Positions 38,883-47,730 of a stretch of DNA of 64,000 bases are shown here, piece by piece (position 1 is the first letter of the stretch; each line of letters opens with the position of its first letter). The notes below the pieces were generated by a model, which worked only from the letters and a program-made list of their open reading frames with translations, had not been told where the DNA came from and made no database searches. A program made the translations under genes and the position numbers. Origin of the DNA: Colwellia sp. Arc7-D (lineage in GTDB: Bacteria; Pseudomonadota; Gammaproteobacteria; Enterobacterales; Alteromonadaceae); NCBI RefSeq assembly GCF_003061515.1, contig NZ_CP028924.1, positions 3,968,001 to 4,032,000 on the forward strand. The letters are read 5' to 3'.

Positions 38883-39611
38883 ATGTTAGAAAATAAAGAG
38901 CAACAAAAAGTCCCTAATGTTACTTTTACATTAAGAGCAAACGACGAGTGGACAACGCGTACTAGTGATGAAATTTTTAATGATAAAACTGTTGTGGTTT
39001 TCTCATTACCTGGTGCTTTTACACCAACGTGTTCATCTTCACATTTACCACGCTACAACGAATTAGCACCAACGTTATTTAAAAATGGCGTAGATGAAAT
39101 TATTTGTATGTCAGTTAACGACACATTCGTAATGAACGCATGGGCAGAGCACCAAGATGCCGACAACATTAGCTTTATTCCTGACGGCAACGGTCAATTT
39201 ACTGATGCTATGGGCATGCTTGTAGACAAAGCTGACATTGGTTTTGGTAAACGCAGCTGGCGTTATGCAATGCTAGTTAAAAATGGCATTATTGAAAAAA
39301 TGTTTATCGAACCTGATTTACCAGGCGACCCGTTTGAAGTATCAGACGCTGACACTATGTTAAAGCACATCAATCCTTCAGCATGTCAAACGTCTGCCAT
39401 CACAGTATTTAGCAAGCCAACTTGTCCATACTGTAAAAAAGCAAAGGCATTGTTAACTGAAAAAGGTTTAACATTTGAAGAATTAGAAGTTGGCAAAGAT
39501 GTTAACTTAACTATGTTTAAAGCAATTACTAACGCTGACACTGTTCCACAAGTATTTATCGATGGAAAAAACATTGGTGGCAGCGAAGCATTAGCAGCTC
39601 ACTTTAGTTAA
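38883..39611 (+). CDS. Peroxiredoxin-glutaredoxin hybrid protein
   Basis: A 242-residue fusion of a Prx5-type peroxiredoxin and a glutaredoxin, which reduces peroxides with glutathione directly. The peroxidatic cysteine lies in LPGAFTPTCSSSHLPRY (Cys50), and a second peroxiredoxin motif is WRYAMLVKNGIIEKMFIEP (about residues 123-140). The glutaredoxin part (about 170-242) has the active site SKPTCPYCKKAKALL (CPYC, about 178-181), the TVPQVFIDGK cis-proline loop and IGGSEALAA. This arrangement is known from Haemophilus and Vibrio hybrid Prx5. It is monocistronic and ends in a terminator. Confidence 0.94.
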   Translation: MLENKEQQKVPNVTFTLRANDEWTTRTSDEIFNDKTVVVFSLPGAFTPTCSSSHLPRYNELAPTLFKNGVDEIICMSVNDTFVMNAWAEHQDADNISFIPDGNGQFTDAMGMLVDKADIGFGKRSWRYAMLVKNGIIEKMFIEPDLPGDPFEVSDADTMLKHINPSACQTSAITVFSKPTCPYCKKAKALLTEKGLTFEELEVGKDVNLTMFKAITNADTVPQVFIDGKNIGGSEALAAHFS

Positions 39612-39656
39612 TTCATTATTAACTAGGTTAAACATTGTTTAGTCTAAATATAATAA

Positions 39657-39680
39657 AAACGGCGCATTGCGTCGTTTTTT
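39657..39680 (+). terminator. Rho-independent terminator after the peroxiredoxin-glutaredoxin gene
   Basis: AAAACGGCGC (39657-39666) pairs, with one G-T pair, with GCGTCGTTTT (39669-39678) and is followed by more T. It lies about 45 bases after the stop codon. Confidence 0.8.
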
Positions 39681-39750
39681 GTTTTTTGCCTTTTAACTAT
39701 TAACTCACGCCATGGTAGAATAGTGCACAAAATAGCTAAGGCCAAACAAT

Positions 39751-39993
39751 ATGGATCATCAACCTTACAACCCTCTACATGGGCTAACGTTAAAAATTAT
39801 CGTCACACAACTCGTTGAACACTTTGGTTTTACTTACCTTGGCAAAGAAATAAAAATCCGTTGTTTTACCGATGATCCTAGTATTAACTCAAGCTTAAAA
39901 TTTCTCAGAAAAACCCCTTGGGCAAGAGAAAAAGTTGAAGCACTTTATATTCAACATAAAAGTAAACTCAGCGATGAAAACCCATCCGCTTAA
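39751..39993 (+). CDS. VF530 family DNA-binding protein (DUF2132)
   Basis: An 80-residue protein matching the VF530/DUF2132 family: NPLHGLTLKIIVTQLVEHFG (about residues 7-26), then WLGxxI-like YLGKEIKIRCFTDDPSINSS (about 31-50) and LKFLRKTPWAREKVEALYI (about 52-70). The structure solved for a Vibrio member led to its description as a putative DNA-binding protein. It has no signal peptide. It is followed by purU about 90 bases later on the same strand. Confidence 0.88.
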   Translation: MDHQPYNPLHGLTLKIIVTQLVEHFGFTYLGKEIKIRCFTDDPSINSSLKFLRKTPWAREKVEALYIQHKSKLSDENPSA

Positions 39994-40081
39994 ATTAGTC
40001 TTAACATATAGCGCAAAAGTATTTATCAATTTGGCCGTAAAGTGTGAAACTGCTCACATATAACCATAGAAATTCATCAAT

Positions 40082-40942
40082 ATGACAAACACTCATCACT
40101 ACATTTTAACTTGGCAATGCCCAGATACTTCAGGTGTGCTTGCAAAAGTCAGCCAAAGTTTATTCCAGCATGGCGCATTTATTACTGAAACTAGCCAATA
40201 CAGTGATCCTTATACCGATACATTTTTTTCACGTATTGCATTTGATGATCGTGAGCTAACAGTAAGTTTTGAAGAGTTCAGCCAAGCGATTGAACTGCTA
40301 GCCAAGCCTTTGAACATGAATTATCAATTGCGAGAAAAGGCCAATTTTCCTAATGTGGTCATTGCAGTTTCAAAAGATGACCATTGCTTAGTCTCATTGC
40401 TAACAAAATGGAAAGCGGGTGTATTACCGGTTAATATTGTTGCAATCACATCAAACCACCAAGATTGTCAGGCACTAGCACAATGGCACAATGTGCCGTT
40501 TCATCACTTACCGGTTAATAAAGAAAATAAGGCACAGCAAGAACAAGCCTTATTAGATATTTATCAACAATATAACGGCGACTTGCTAATACTTGCCCGC
40601 TACATGCAAATATTATCAGACGAGCTTTGTAACAGTTTACGTGGCCAAGCTATTAATATTCATCACTCTTTTTTACCAAGTTTTAAAGGCGCAAAGCCTT
40701 ATCATCAAGCTCATAAACGCGGTGTTAAGATCATTGGTGCTACAGCACATTATGTTACTGCTGACCTTGACGAAGGACCGATTATTGTTCAAGAAGTAAA
40801 ACCGATTAATCATGCTTTTACTATTGAGCAAATGGTACATTTAGGCCATGACCTTGAAGCCACAGCGCTATGCCACGCGGTGAAAATGCATGCCGAGCAA
40901 CGCATTTGTATTAATAAAGATAAAACCGTCATTTTGAATTAG
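40082..40942 (+). CDS. purU: Formyltetrahydrofolate deformylase PurU
   Basis: PurU hydrolyses 10-formyl-tetrahydrofolate to formate and tetrahydrofolate, supplying formate to PurT and balancing one-carbon units. The 286-residue protein has an N-terminal ACT domain (about residues 5-85, YILTWQCPDTSGVLAKVSQS) and a C-terminal formyltransferase-type domain (about 88-280) with the ILARYMQIL segment, the conserved INIHHSFLPSFKGAKPYHQA (histidine near 200) and GATAHYVTADLDEGPII (catalytic Asp near 230). The length is normal. Confidence 0.94.
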   Translation: MTNTHHYILTWQCPDTSGVLAKVSQSLFQHGAFITETSQYSDPYTDTFFSRIAFDDRELTVSFEEFSQAIELLAKPLNMNYQLREKANFPNVVIAVSKDDHCLVSLLTKWKAGVLPVNIVAITSNHQDCQALAQWHNVPFHHLPVNKENKAQQEQALLDIYQQYNGDLLILARYMQILSDELCNSLRGQAINIHHSFLPSFKGAKPYHQAHKRGVKIIGATAHYVTADLDEGPIIVQEVKPINHAFTIEQMVHLGHDLEATALCHAVKMHAEQRICINKDKTVILN

Positions 40943-41037
40943 CTTTAAATGAGTACAAATATAAAACAGTCTGCCGCTAAGGCGCATTTCCAAGCTGTTA
41001 TATTCAAATAACTCTGCTACATTGGAGCACAAATATC

Positions 41038-42852
41038 TTGTCAACATTTGTGCGCCAATATGATCCAATATCAAATTTCCCCCTTAACCCAAATAGTCAT
41101 TTATTTGAGGTATTGCTATCTTTTAAAAGTACTCCGAGCCAAAGCTATACGTTAACGTTACCCGCTTGGTTGCCCGGCAGCTATATGATCCGAGATTTTG
41201 CAAAAAATATTACCGAAATATGCGCAGTTAACAGCAAAGATGAAGTGATTGAATTAACCAAAACTGATAAACAAACTTGGTTAATAGAGGCAAGTGATGA
41301 ACAGGTTCAGGTTCGTTATCAAGTGTTCGCTTTTGACCTCTCAGTACGTACCGCCTATTTAGACAGTCAACGTGGCTTTTTCAATGGCAGCTCAACATTT
41401 TTACAAGTAGAGGAATTAAGTGAGCAACCCTGTCAGCTTAGTATTTTGCCATCAACTTTATCCGAACATAGCCAGTGGCGTGTAGCAACAGGATTAACCC
41501 GAGCAAATGGCACAGAAAAATATCAATTTGGCCAATATACTGCTGATAATTACCAACACTTAATTGATTGCCCAGTAGCCATAGGTGAGTTTGATAGCAC
41601 CGAATTTACCGTAGAAGGTGTTGTTCATCACTTAGTATTTACCAGCAAGCATTATGGTGATACCCAACAACTAGCGGAAGATGTTAGCAAGTTATGTCAA
41701 CATCACATCAGCTTATTTGGTGAAGCTCCATTTAAAGAGTATTGGTTTATTACCCATTTACTCGCCAACGGCTTCGGTGGTTTAGAACACAAAAACTCTA
41801 CTATTTTACAAGCAGGTCGTTTCGATTTACCCAACCCGCAACAGTCGTCATCACAGCGTTCTGAAGATTATAGAACCTTCTTAAGTTTATGTTCACATGA
41901 ATATTTTCACGCCTGGAATGTTTGTCGTATAAAGCCAAAAGAATTTGTTCCTTACAATTTAAAACAAGAAAGCTACACCAAGCAGTTATGGGCTTTCGAA
42001 GGAATTACCTCTTATTACGATGACTTTTCACTTTTCCGCACAGGCATCATTAACTTCGATGAGTATTTGGCAATAATAGCGAAAAATTCTACACGAGTTA
42101 ATCGCGGTGTAGGTGAGTTAAAGCAAAGCATAACCGCTTCAAGCTTTGACGCTTGGACCAAGTTTTATCAACAAGGCCCTGATGCGGTTAATAATATTGT
42201 TAGCTACTACGCTAAGGGCGCAATTATTGCGTTATGGCTAGATTTAACTATTCGCAGTAAATCAAATGGCCAGTATAGTTTAGACACTTTAATGCGAGAG
42301 TTATGGATACATTTTGGTCGCACCAATATCGGCACCAGTGAAGAAGACTTCATTAATATTGCCAGCATGCTTTGCGGTGAAGATATTTCGTCAATATTTA
42401 AACAACACTTATACAGTAATAAACGCATAGATTTAACGGTTGAACTGGCTAATTATGGTATTGAATTGCAACAGCATAAATTCAAAAAGTTAAACAGTTT
42501 AGAAACAACCTCTGAGACAAATTTTCACGCTTATATAGGTGCAAATTACAAAGCGCAGCCTTTTGGGTTAATGATCACACAAGTATTAGAAAAATCACCT
42601 GCGGCCAAGGCAGGGTTAGCCGTTAACGATGTACTCATTGCGCTTGACGAAGTAAAAGTTACAGAGCAATCGATACAAGCTATCGTTGAACATCAACCTG
42701 AAAACAGCGAGCTAACATGCCACTTTTTTAGGGATGACCAACTGTTAAGCTCAACAATAACCGTTATCGACTCACCGTTAGCAGGTATAGCATTCAAGGT
42801 CGTTGACGATATTTTAGTGAAGCACTGGCAAGATATTATTCCCAATGGTTAA
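41038..42852 (+). CDS. M61 family metallopeptidase with PDZ domain
   Basis: A 604-residue peptidase of the glycyl aminopeptidase family M61. The N-terminal part (1-180) has the family's beta domain with LPAWLPGSYMIRDFAKN (about residues 40-57), the zinc motif HEYFHAWN lies near residue 288 with the third ligand in LWAFEGITSYYDD (about 320), and a PDZ domain follows (about 505-590; PFGLMITQVLEKSPAAKAGL). There is no signal peptide, so it may be cytoplasmic. The start is a TTG at 41038, ten bases after a GGAG ribosome site; no ATG fits the conserved N-terminus. Confidence 0.9.
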   Translation: MSTFVRQYDPISNFPLNPNSHLFEVLLSFKSTPSQSYTLTLPAWLPGSYMIRDFAKNITEICAVNSKDEVIELTKTDKQTWLIEASDEQVQVRYQVFAFDLSVRTAYLDSQRGFFNGSSTFLQVEELSEQPCQLSILPSTLSEHSQWRVATGLTRANGTEKYQFGQYTADNYQHLIDCPVAIGEFDSTEFTVEGVVHHLVFTSKHYGDTQQLAEDVSKLCQHHISLFGEAPFKEYWFITHLLANGFGGLEHKNSTILQAGRFDLPNPQQSSSQRSEDYRTFLSLCSHEYFHAWNVCRIKPKEFVPYNLKQESYTKQLWAFEGITSYYDDFSLFRTGIINFDEYLAIIAKNSTRVNRGVGELKQSITASSFDAWTKFYQQGPDAVNNIVSYYAKGAIIALWLDLTIRSKSNGQYSLDTLMRELWIHFGRTNIGTSEEDFINIASMLCGEDISSIFKQHLYSNKRIDLTVELANYGIELQQHKFKKLNSLETTSETNFHAYIGANYKAQPFGLMITQVLEKSPAAKAGLAVNDVLIALDEVKVTEQSIQAIVEHQPENSELTCHFFRDDQLLSSTITVIDSPLAGIAFKVVDDILVKHWQDIIPNG

Positions 42853-43005
42853 GGTCGCTTTATAAAACCTTTGTAAACTAAAGCGTACGTAATTACTGAC
42901 AACTTTACGTCGTAAAACTCAGCAGAAAATTAGGGTGAATTATCGAGTTATGGTAAAAATTACCTATTCGATAATCGCTCTATTTATAATTTAAGTACTA
43001 ACCTT

Positions 43006-43539
43006 ATGATTAATTTAAAACGCTTCCACCACGTGGCTTATCGCTGTAAAGACGCAAAAGAGACTGTCGAGTGGTATCAAAAACATTTAAATATGGAACT
43101 CACCGTTGCCATTGCAGAAAATGAAGTACCTTCAACCAAAGCGCCAGATCCCTATATGCATATATTTTTAGATGCAGGCATGGGCAATGTTTTAGCCTTT
43201 TTTGAAATTCCAAACTCTCCTGATATGGGCCGCGATGAAAACACGCCAACATGGGTTCAACATATCGCTTTGGAAGTTGAAGATTTAGACGCGTTAGTGT
43301 CAGCCAAAAATGATCTGCAGTCACACGGTTTAGATGTATTAGGCCCAGTAAATCATGGTGTGTTTAGATCTATTTATTTCTTCGATCCAAATGGTCATCG
43401 CCTAGAGTTAGCGGCAAATACAGGCACAATTGAGCAATATGCCGAGCTTAAAAGGGTTGCACCACTCATGGTTGAAGAATGGTCAAAAACTAAAAAAGCG
43501 CCATCTCATGCAGCTTGGTTACACCAACTAGATGACTAA
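43006..43539 (+). CDS. VOC family (glyoxalase/dioxygenase fold) protein
   Basis: A 177-residue protein with two paired beta-alpha-beta-beta-beta modules of the vicinal oxygen chelate fold. Metal ligands are expected in RFHHVAYRCKDAKETVEWYQ (His about residue 8), NVLAFFEI (Glu about 68), TPTWVQHIALEVEDLD (His about 86) and DPNGHRLELAAN (Glu about 136). A conserved YMHIFLDAG segment lies between. The substrate is unknown; this sub-family occurs in marine bacteria as an extradiol-type or lactoylglutathione-lyase-like protein. It is followed by the csr-type RNA region. Confidence 0.87.
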   Translation: MINLKRFHHVAYRCKDAKETVEWYQKHLNMELTVAIAENEVPSTKAPDPYMHIFLDAGMGNVLAFFEIPNSPDMGRDENTPTWVQHIALEVEDLDALVSAKNDLQSHGLDVLGPVNHGVFRSIYFFDPNGHRLELAANTGTIEQYAELKRVAPLMVEEWSKTKKAPSHAAWLHQLDD

Positions 43540-43628
43540 TATTTAACAAAAATAACGCTACAAGCCTTATTAACGAAGAGCTTCGTAATTAAGGTTTGGC
43601 AAAAATCATTCAAATATTTGCCCGTTTT

Positions 43629-43646
43629 TGTAAGACATTGCCCACT
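43629..43646 (+). promoter_or_regulatory. Possible UvrY/GacA binding box upstream of the Csr RNA
   Basis: TGTAAGACATTGCCCACT matches the first half and centre of the 18-base GacA/UvrY box (TGTAAG-N6-CTTACA), while the second half is poor. It lies about 150 bases before the likely RNA start, a distance like that of the UvrY sites in front of E. coli csrB. Confidence 0.4.
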
Positions 43647-43758
43647 AAAATTGAATAAATAAAAATTAAATTACACTTATTAACAAATTTATTACACTTA
43701 AAAACAAAGACTTGCTGAATTTTAGTTTTTTTGCGTAATAAACAAACAAAAAAACCGC

Positions 43759-43786
43759 TTGATGCTTGACGAAACTCACGTAAAGT
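43759..43786 (+). promoter_or_regulatory. csrB: Candidate sigma-70 promoter of the Csr RNA
   Basis: TTGATG (43759-43764) and TAAAGT (43781-43786) are separated by 16 bases. Transcription would begin near 43792-43794, just before the stretch with repeated GGA motifs. Confidence 0.45.
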
Positions 43787-43791
43787 ATGGG

Positions 43792-44135
43792 TCAGCTACA
43801 TAGATAGCACTAAACAAAACGGATAATAATTGCACGGACAGCAATAAGCGTTAACTAACGCAGAAGAAAATTTAAAATACGGATGGTTTAATAAAGCTTG
43901 GGATAAGCACTGAATATTTCGCCTAAAAAGGCATTAGGGATAGCTCAAAAAAGTGTCAGGATGACCGATAAAAATAAAATTAAGCACGGAAATAATAATA
44001 AAAATAATATTGGAAATTAAAAACCCAACAGGGACCGTAACAAAAGGCTAGGATAGCCACTTAAGAATCGGGATTATATATGTTGGCAATTGCCACATTT
44101 TCTCAAAAAGCGACGTTAATAACGTCGCTTTTTTT
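43792..44135 (+). ncRNA. csrB: CsrB/CsrC-family regulatory RNA (CsrA-sequestering)
   Basis: No protein is encoded here, but the segment has the hallmark of RNAs that titrate the translational regulator CsrA: eleven GGA motifs in about 255 bases (at 43821, 43836, 43881, 43901, 43938, 43959, 43988, 44012, 44032, 44051 and 44071). Several sit in the loops of small hairpins, as CsrA prefers: GGCT-AGGAT-AGCC (44047-44059), GTC-AGGAT-GAC, GCTT-GGGAT-AAGC and TGC-ACGGACA-GCA. The transcript ends in a strong terminator. It lies directly before yihI, the place of csrC in E. coli, so csrC may be the better name. The 5' end is inferred from a candidate promoter. Confidence 0.85.
44105..44135 (+). terminator. 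Rho-independent terminator of the Csr RNA
   Basis: AAAAAGCGACGTT (44105-44117) pairs perfectly with AACGTCGCTTTTT (44121-44133) around a three-base loop, followed by more T. It ends the RNA about 70 bases before yihI. Confidence 0.93.
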
Positions 44136-44204
44136 CTTTCTATCGCGGTTTACTGTGGAATGTCGTAAAATAAGCACAATTGTTCATTATTTTAAGTTAT
44201 TACT

Positions 44205-44777
44205 ATGTCTCGTACGAAAAAATCACGCAAGCCAGGCACCGGTTCTATTGGCATCCTAAAAGATGACAAAAAGAAATTGGTAGAGCCAAAGCCGCGTAGA
44301 GCAAAAAAATCAAATGGTAACGAAGCGGGTAACCGTCAAAAAGAAGCCACACCAAAAATTAACCAAAATCAAAACTCTGCAAAGAATAAAGATCCTCGCA
44401 TTGGTAATAAAACACCTATCGATTTAGGTAAGCCAGTTAATGCGCCGATAAAAACTAAGCCAGCTAAAAAAGTGCAAGATAATTCACCTATCGCGGCTAT
44501 CCGTGTGGTTGAAACAGGTGAATCATTAGCTGATCAATTAAGCCGTATTGAGCAAGACCCTAGATTGCTTGAAATACTTGAAAAACAAGATAATGAAATA
44601 ACCTTAACGTCAGAAGAGGTTAACTATTTCAATACGCTGATGGAACAGCACGAAAAAATCAGTCAAGAATTAGGCCTAGATGATGAAGATGAAGTTGTTG
44701 AACAAACTCAGAAGTCAGATTCAGAAGATGATCTATGGGACAAGTTTAATAATAGTGATTTATCAAAATTTGAATAG
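44205..44777 (+). CDS. yihI: Der GTPase-activating protein YihI
   Basis: YihI stimulates the GTPase Der, which is needed for 50S ribosome assembly. The 190-residue protein has the usual very basic, low-complexity N-terminal half (MSRTKKSRKPGTGSIGIL, followed by many Lys and Asn) and an acidic helical C-terminal half (ESLADQLSRIEQDPRLLEIL, about residue 105; NTLMEQHEKISQELGL, about 145). It is followed ten bases later by the DUF2489 gene, forming a small operon. Confidence 0.92.
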   Translation: MSRTKKSRKPGTGSIGILKDDKKKLVEPKPRRAKKSNGNEAGNRQKEATPKINQNQNSAKNKDPRIGNKTPIDLGKPVNAPIKTKPAKKVQDNSPIAAIRVVETGESLADQLSRIEQDPRLLEILEKQDNEITLTSEEVNYFNTLMEQHEKISQELGLDDEDEVVEQTQKSDSEDDLWDKFNNSDLSKFE

Positions 44778-44786
44778 GTAACTTAA

Positions 44787-45287
44787 ATGCTATCAAATCC
44801 TTGGGTATATCTAGCTTTATTAGCCTTTGTAATTATTGGTGTTTTAGCAGCAATAGCCGTCAAGCTATTGCGCCAATTGAAGCTTCAAACGCAAGCACAA
44901 GAGCAAAAAGAAATAGCTCAGCAGCTAGCATTGCAACAGCATGATAAAAAAATAATCTCCAGTGTTATTATTATTGTGCGTGCAATGAAAGAAGAGCAAT
45001 GTGATATTGCAGAAGGTTGCTGGCGATTAAGCGTACTGCTTGATTCATTAAAATTAAGCCAAAATTTAAATGTTCAGTTTCCTTCAGTATTCAAGTTTTA
45101 TGAAGCTATAAAGCACATGCCTATTTTATCAGCACGTAAAAAGCTGGATAAAAAATCACGGATGAAACTCGATTTTGAGCGTATGAAGCTTGAAGCTGAA
45201 ATGGCTGACGATATTCGTAAAGATATCGAGTTACTACACCAGTACGCTAATGAACGAAATAGTATGCTGAGTGAATCCACGACTTAA
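44787..45287 (+). CDS. DUF2489 family membrane protein
   Basis: A 166-residue protein with one N-terminal transmembrane helix (residues about 5-27, WVYLALLAFVIIGVLAAIAV) and a charged helical cytoplasmic domain that contains a coiled coil (about 28-55) and a CDIAEGCWRLSVLLDSL segment. This matches DUF2489, which in Vibrio and Shewanella also lies between yihI and hemN. Two cysteines (in QCDIAEGC) are conserved. Its function is unknown, but the persistent linkage with yihI suggests a role near ribosome assembly or haem synthesis. Spacing to yihI is ten bases. Confidence 0.85.
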   Translation: MLSNPWVYLALLAFVIIGVLAAIAVKLLRQLKLQTQAQEQKEIAQQLALQQHDKKIISSVIIIVRAMKEEQCDIAEGCWRLSVLLDSLKLSQNLNVQFPSVFKFYEAIKHMPILSARKKLDKKSRMKLDFERMKLEAEMADDIRKDIELLHQYANERNSMLSESTT

Positions 45288-45450
45288 AGCATTAACAATT
45301 TTATTGATGCCGTTAGTGAATACTGCGGCTCAATACTTTCCCCACAAAAACCTCATAAAAAGCCCTGTATCCAAAATTAAATATACGCGACAAATTTTTC
45401 ACGATAATTAAACCATAAATAACTAATTTACTTCAAAGATGCCCATAGTA

Positions 45451-45491
45451 TTGAGCTCGATCAATGTTTGAGTTGCTAGTTTACCTATAAT
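45451..45491 (+). promoter_or_regulatory. FNR box and -10 element of the hemN promoter
   Basis: TTGAGCTCGATCAA (45451-45464) differs at one position from the FNR consensus TTGAT-N4-ATCAA. A perfect TATAAT lies at 45486-45491. With a start near 45498 the FNR site is centred close to -40.5, the place of a class II activator. This fits induction of hemN when oxygen is low. Confidence 0.8.
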
Positions 45492-45519
45492 ATCGAAAAA
45501 TGAATAAATCGGTATTCTT

Positions 45520-46890
45520 ATGCGAGCAACACAGTTTTTTGATCAGGCACTATTAAAAAAATATAACACCAGTGGCCCACGCTATACTTCATATCCAACC
45601 GCACTAGAATTTAATGAACAATTTAGTTACACCAACTTAGTCTCTGCGATAAAAGAGTCACCCAATAATGAGTTGTCCTTGTATGTGCATATCCCATTTT
45701 GTCATAGCCTTTGCTATTACTGTGGTTGTAATAAGGTCGTCACACGTCACCGAGATAAAGCTGACACTTATCTAGAGTTTCTCGCACAAGAAATTACCGA
45801 AAAAGCGGTATTATTCAAAAACTATACCATCAAGCAGTTACATTGGGGTGGTGGTACTCCAAGCTTTTTGCGGCACGAACAAATGGTAAAACTAGTAGCA
45901 CTGCTAAAAGAAAATTTTACCTTTGCAGAGCAAGTAGAAATGAGTATTGAAATAGACCCGCGTGAAATAGAAATGAACCTAGCTGAGCACCTTTACAGTC
46001 TAGGATTTAATCGTTTAAGCATTGGCGTGCAAGACATTGATAAAAAAGTTCAGCAAGCAATTAACCGAGTACAGTCGACCGAGTTTATTGCCAGCTTTAT
46101 TGCTCATGCCAAACAAGTCGGCTTTAAATCCATTAATATTGATTTAATCTACGGCTTACCGCATCAAAATATAGCAACCTTTACTCGTACACTAAGCAAA
46201 GCCAATGAAATGGCTGTTGACCGCATTTCGCTATTTAGTTACGCACATATGCCAACACGCTTTGCCGCACAGCGTAAACTCAAGGATGAATGGCTACCGA
46301 GCATAGAGGAGAAATTTGCATTGATGAAACTTGCCATAGAGATGCTCTGTGACTTTGGATACGAATTCATTGGTATGGATCACTTTGCAAAACCTGAAGA
46401 TGAATTAGCTATCGCTCAAAATGCCGGAGACTTGCACCGAAATTTTCAAGGCTACACAACCAAAGGTGGTTGTGATTTACTCGGTTTAGGTGTTTCGTCA
46501 ATTAGTGCCATTGGTAATAGTTTCAGCCAAAACACCAAAGAGCTACAAGGCTATTATAAAGCGATTGCTACAAAGGCACATGCTCATGAAAAAGGGGTAA
46601 ATTTATCTCGCGATGACATTATTCGAGGTGAGGTTATTCGCGAACTTATGTGTAACCTTTACCTCGATAAAAATAAAATTAATGAAAAATTTGCTATTAG
46701 TTTTGATGACTACTTTGCTGACGACTTACCTTTGCTGCAAACCTTCATTCAAGATGGGTTAATCAGTAATACTAGAGATCACCTTCGTGTCGATCAAAAG
46801 GCTAGGCTGTTAATCCGCAATATTTGCATGAGCTTTGATGCATACTTAAAACAACATATAAACACACAACGCTTTTCTCGGGTAATATAA
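45520..46890 (+). CDS. hemN: Oxygen-independent coproporphyrinogen III oxidase
   Basis: HemN is a radical SAM enzyme that makes protoporphyrinogen IX in haem synthesis without oxygen. The 456-residue protein starts with the HemN-type segment RYTSYPTALEFNEQF (about residues 21-35), has the cluster motif FCHSLCYYCGCNK (Cys61, Cys65, Cys68, with the extra Cys70 seen in true HemN), HWGGGTPSFL (about 110), and ends with the HemN C-terminal domain (DLLGLGVSSIS; LRVDQKARLLIRNICMSFDAY). It is preceded by an FNR box at the proper distance. Confidence 0.95.
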   Translation: MRATQFFDQALLKKYNTSGPRYTSYPTALEFNEQFSYTNLVSAIKESPNNELSLYVHIPFCHSLCYYCGCNKVVTRHRDKADTYLEFLAQEITEKAVLFKNYTIKQLHWGGGTPSFLRHEQMVKLVALLKENFTFAEQVEMSIEIDPREIEMNLAEHLYSLGFNRLSIGVQDIDKKVQQAINRVQSTEFIASFIAHAKQVGFKSINIDLIYGLPHQNIATFTRTLSKANEMAVDRISLFSYAHMPTRFAAQRKLKDEWLPSIEEKFALMKLAIEMLCDFGYEFIGMDHFAKPEDELAIAQNAGDLHRNFQGYTTKGGCDLLGLGVSSISAIGNSFSQNTKELQGYYKAIATKAHAHEKGVNLSRDDIIRGEVIRELMCNLYLDKNKINEKFAISFDDYFADDLPLLQTFIQDGLISNTRDHLRVDQKARLLIRNICMSFDAYLKQHINTQRFSRVI

Positions 46891-46897
46891 ATTAGCT

Positions 46898-47440
46898 TTA
46901 TAATTGCCCTAAACTAAATCGACAATCAGCGCTGAAAAACACCAATTCAGCGACATTACCCTTGTCATCTTCACGAGCTAAATCAACCCATTGATAATAA
47001 ACATTACGATGTACCTTAGCTTGTAAGTTACGTCTAACCCTAACGTATAAAGCACCATCTTCACTAGCTTCTAAGGGGTGATCAGCATTTAAAATAAAGC
47101 TGTCATCTAAATTAGTCGTAACTTGCATACTGGTTTTTTGCTCATCTAACCATTGCCATTGCGTTAAAATAAAAGGTGCATCAGCCACCATTATTCCAAC
47201 TTTTTCAACCGGCGTTACTAGAAAGTATTTATCAGCTTCTTTTTTCAAAACCGAGGCAAATAATTTCACCAAAGACAAACGTTTAAAAACAGTACCATTA
47301 TAAAACCAGCTACCATCCGACTTTATTTCTAAATCTATATCACCACAAAAAGGTGGATCCCATAATTCAACCGGCGGCATTTTTTTAGCATTACCCTGCT
47401 GAGAGTCAGAAATTTGCGCTGATATTTTTTCTAATGACAT
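46898..47440 (-). CDS. DUF1285 domain-containing protein
   Basis: A 180-residue soluble protein of the DUF1285 family: PPVELWDPPFCGDIDLEIKSDG in two parts (about residues 21-43), WFYNGTVFKRLSLVKLFASVLK (about 46-67), the DKYFLVTPVEKVGIMVAD strand pair (about 72-90) and APFILTQWQWL (about 92). The central part has the double SH3-like fold described for a Shewanella member. The function is unknown. It is convergent with hemN, with only seven bases between the stops, so no separate terminator is visible. Confidence 0.87.
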   Translation of the reverse strand: MSLEKISAQISDSQQGNAKKMPPVELWDPPFCGDIDLEIKSDGSWFYNGTVFKRLSLVKLFASVLKKEADKYFLVTPVEKVGIMVADAPFILTQWQWLDEQKTSMQVTTNLDDSFILNADHPLEASEDGALYVRVRRNLQAKVHRNVYYQWVDLAREDDKGNVAELVFFSADCRFSLGQL

Positions 47441-47584
47441 AATGGTTAACTTATTAGATAGCTTTACTTCATATTAGCAAGTTAATGGTAAAAGTTGAAA
47501 TAACCGAATAGCTGACCGCCAAGCAAAAAATCATTCATCACTCTAAAAAATTCAAAAAAAACCTGTCGAAATGCAATATTTCAC

Positions 47585-47614
47585 TTGTCATATCACTATA
47601 AAATGCAATACAAT
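47585..47614 (+). promoter_or_regulatory. Promoter of tRNA-His
   Basis: TTGTCA (47585-47590) and TACAAT (47609-47614) are 18 bases apart. The GC-rich stretch directly after (CCTCGCGCC) is typical of the discriminator of stringently controlled tRNA and rRNA promoters. Confidence 0.7.
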
Positions 47615-47653
47615 CCTCGCGCCTTATCACTGGGCGCTTCAAGTAATATCAGT

Positions 47654-47730
47654 GGTGGCTATAGCTCAGTTGGTAGAGCCCCGGATTGTGATTCCGGTTG
47701 TCGAGGGTTCAAGTCCCTTTAGCCACCCCA
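47654..47730 (+). tRNA. hisR: tRNA-His (anticodon GTG)
   Basis: A 77-base cloverleaf with all tRNA-His marks: the extra 5' G that faces C73, acceptor stem GTGGCTA with TAGCCAC, D arm AGCTCAGTTGGTAGAGC-like, anticodon stem CCGGA/TCCGG around TTGTGAT, T arm GAGGGTTCAAGTCCCTT and an encoded CCA end. It is nearly identical to the E. coli tRNA. A GC-rich discriminator promoter precedes it, and a five-unit tandem repeat array that copies its 3' half follows without a gap. Confidence 0.97.
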
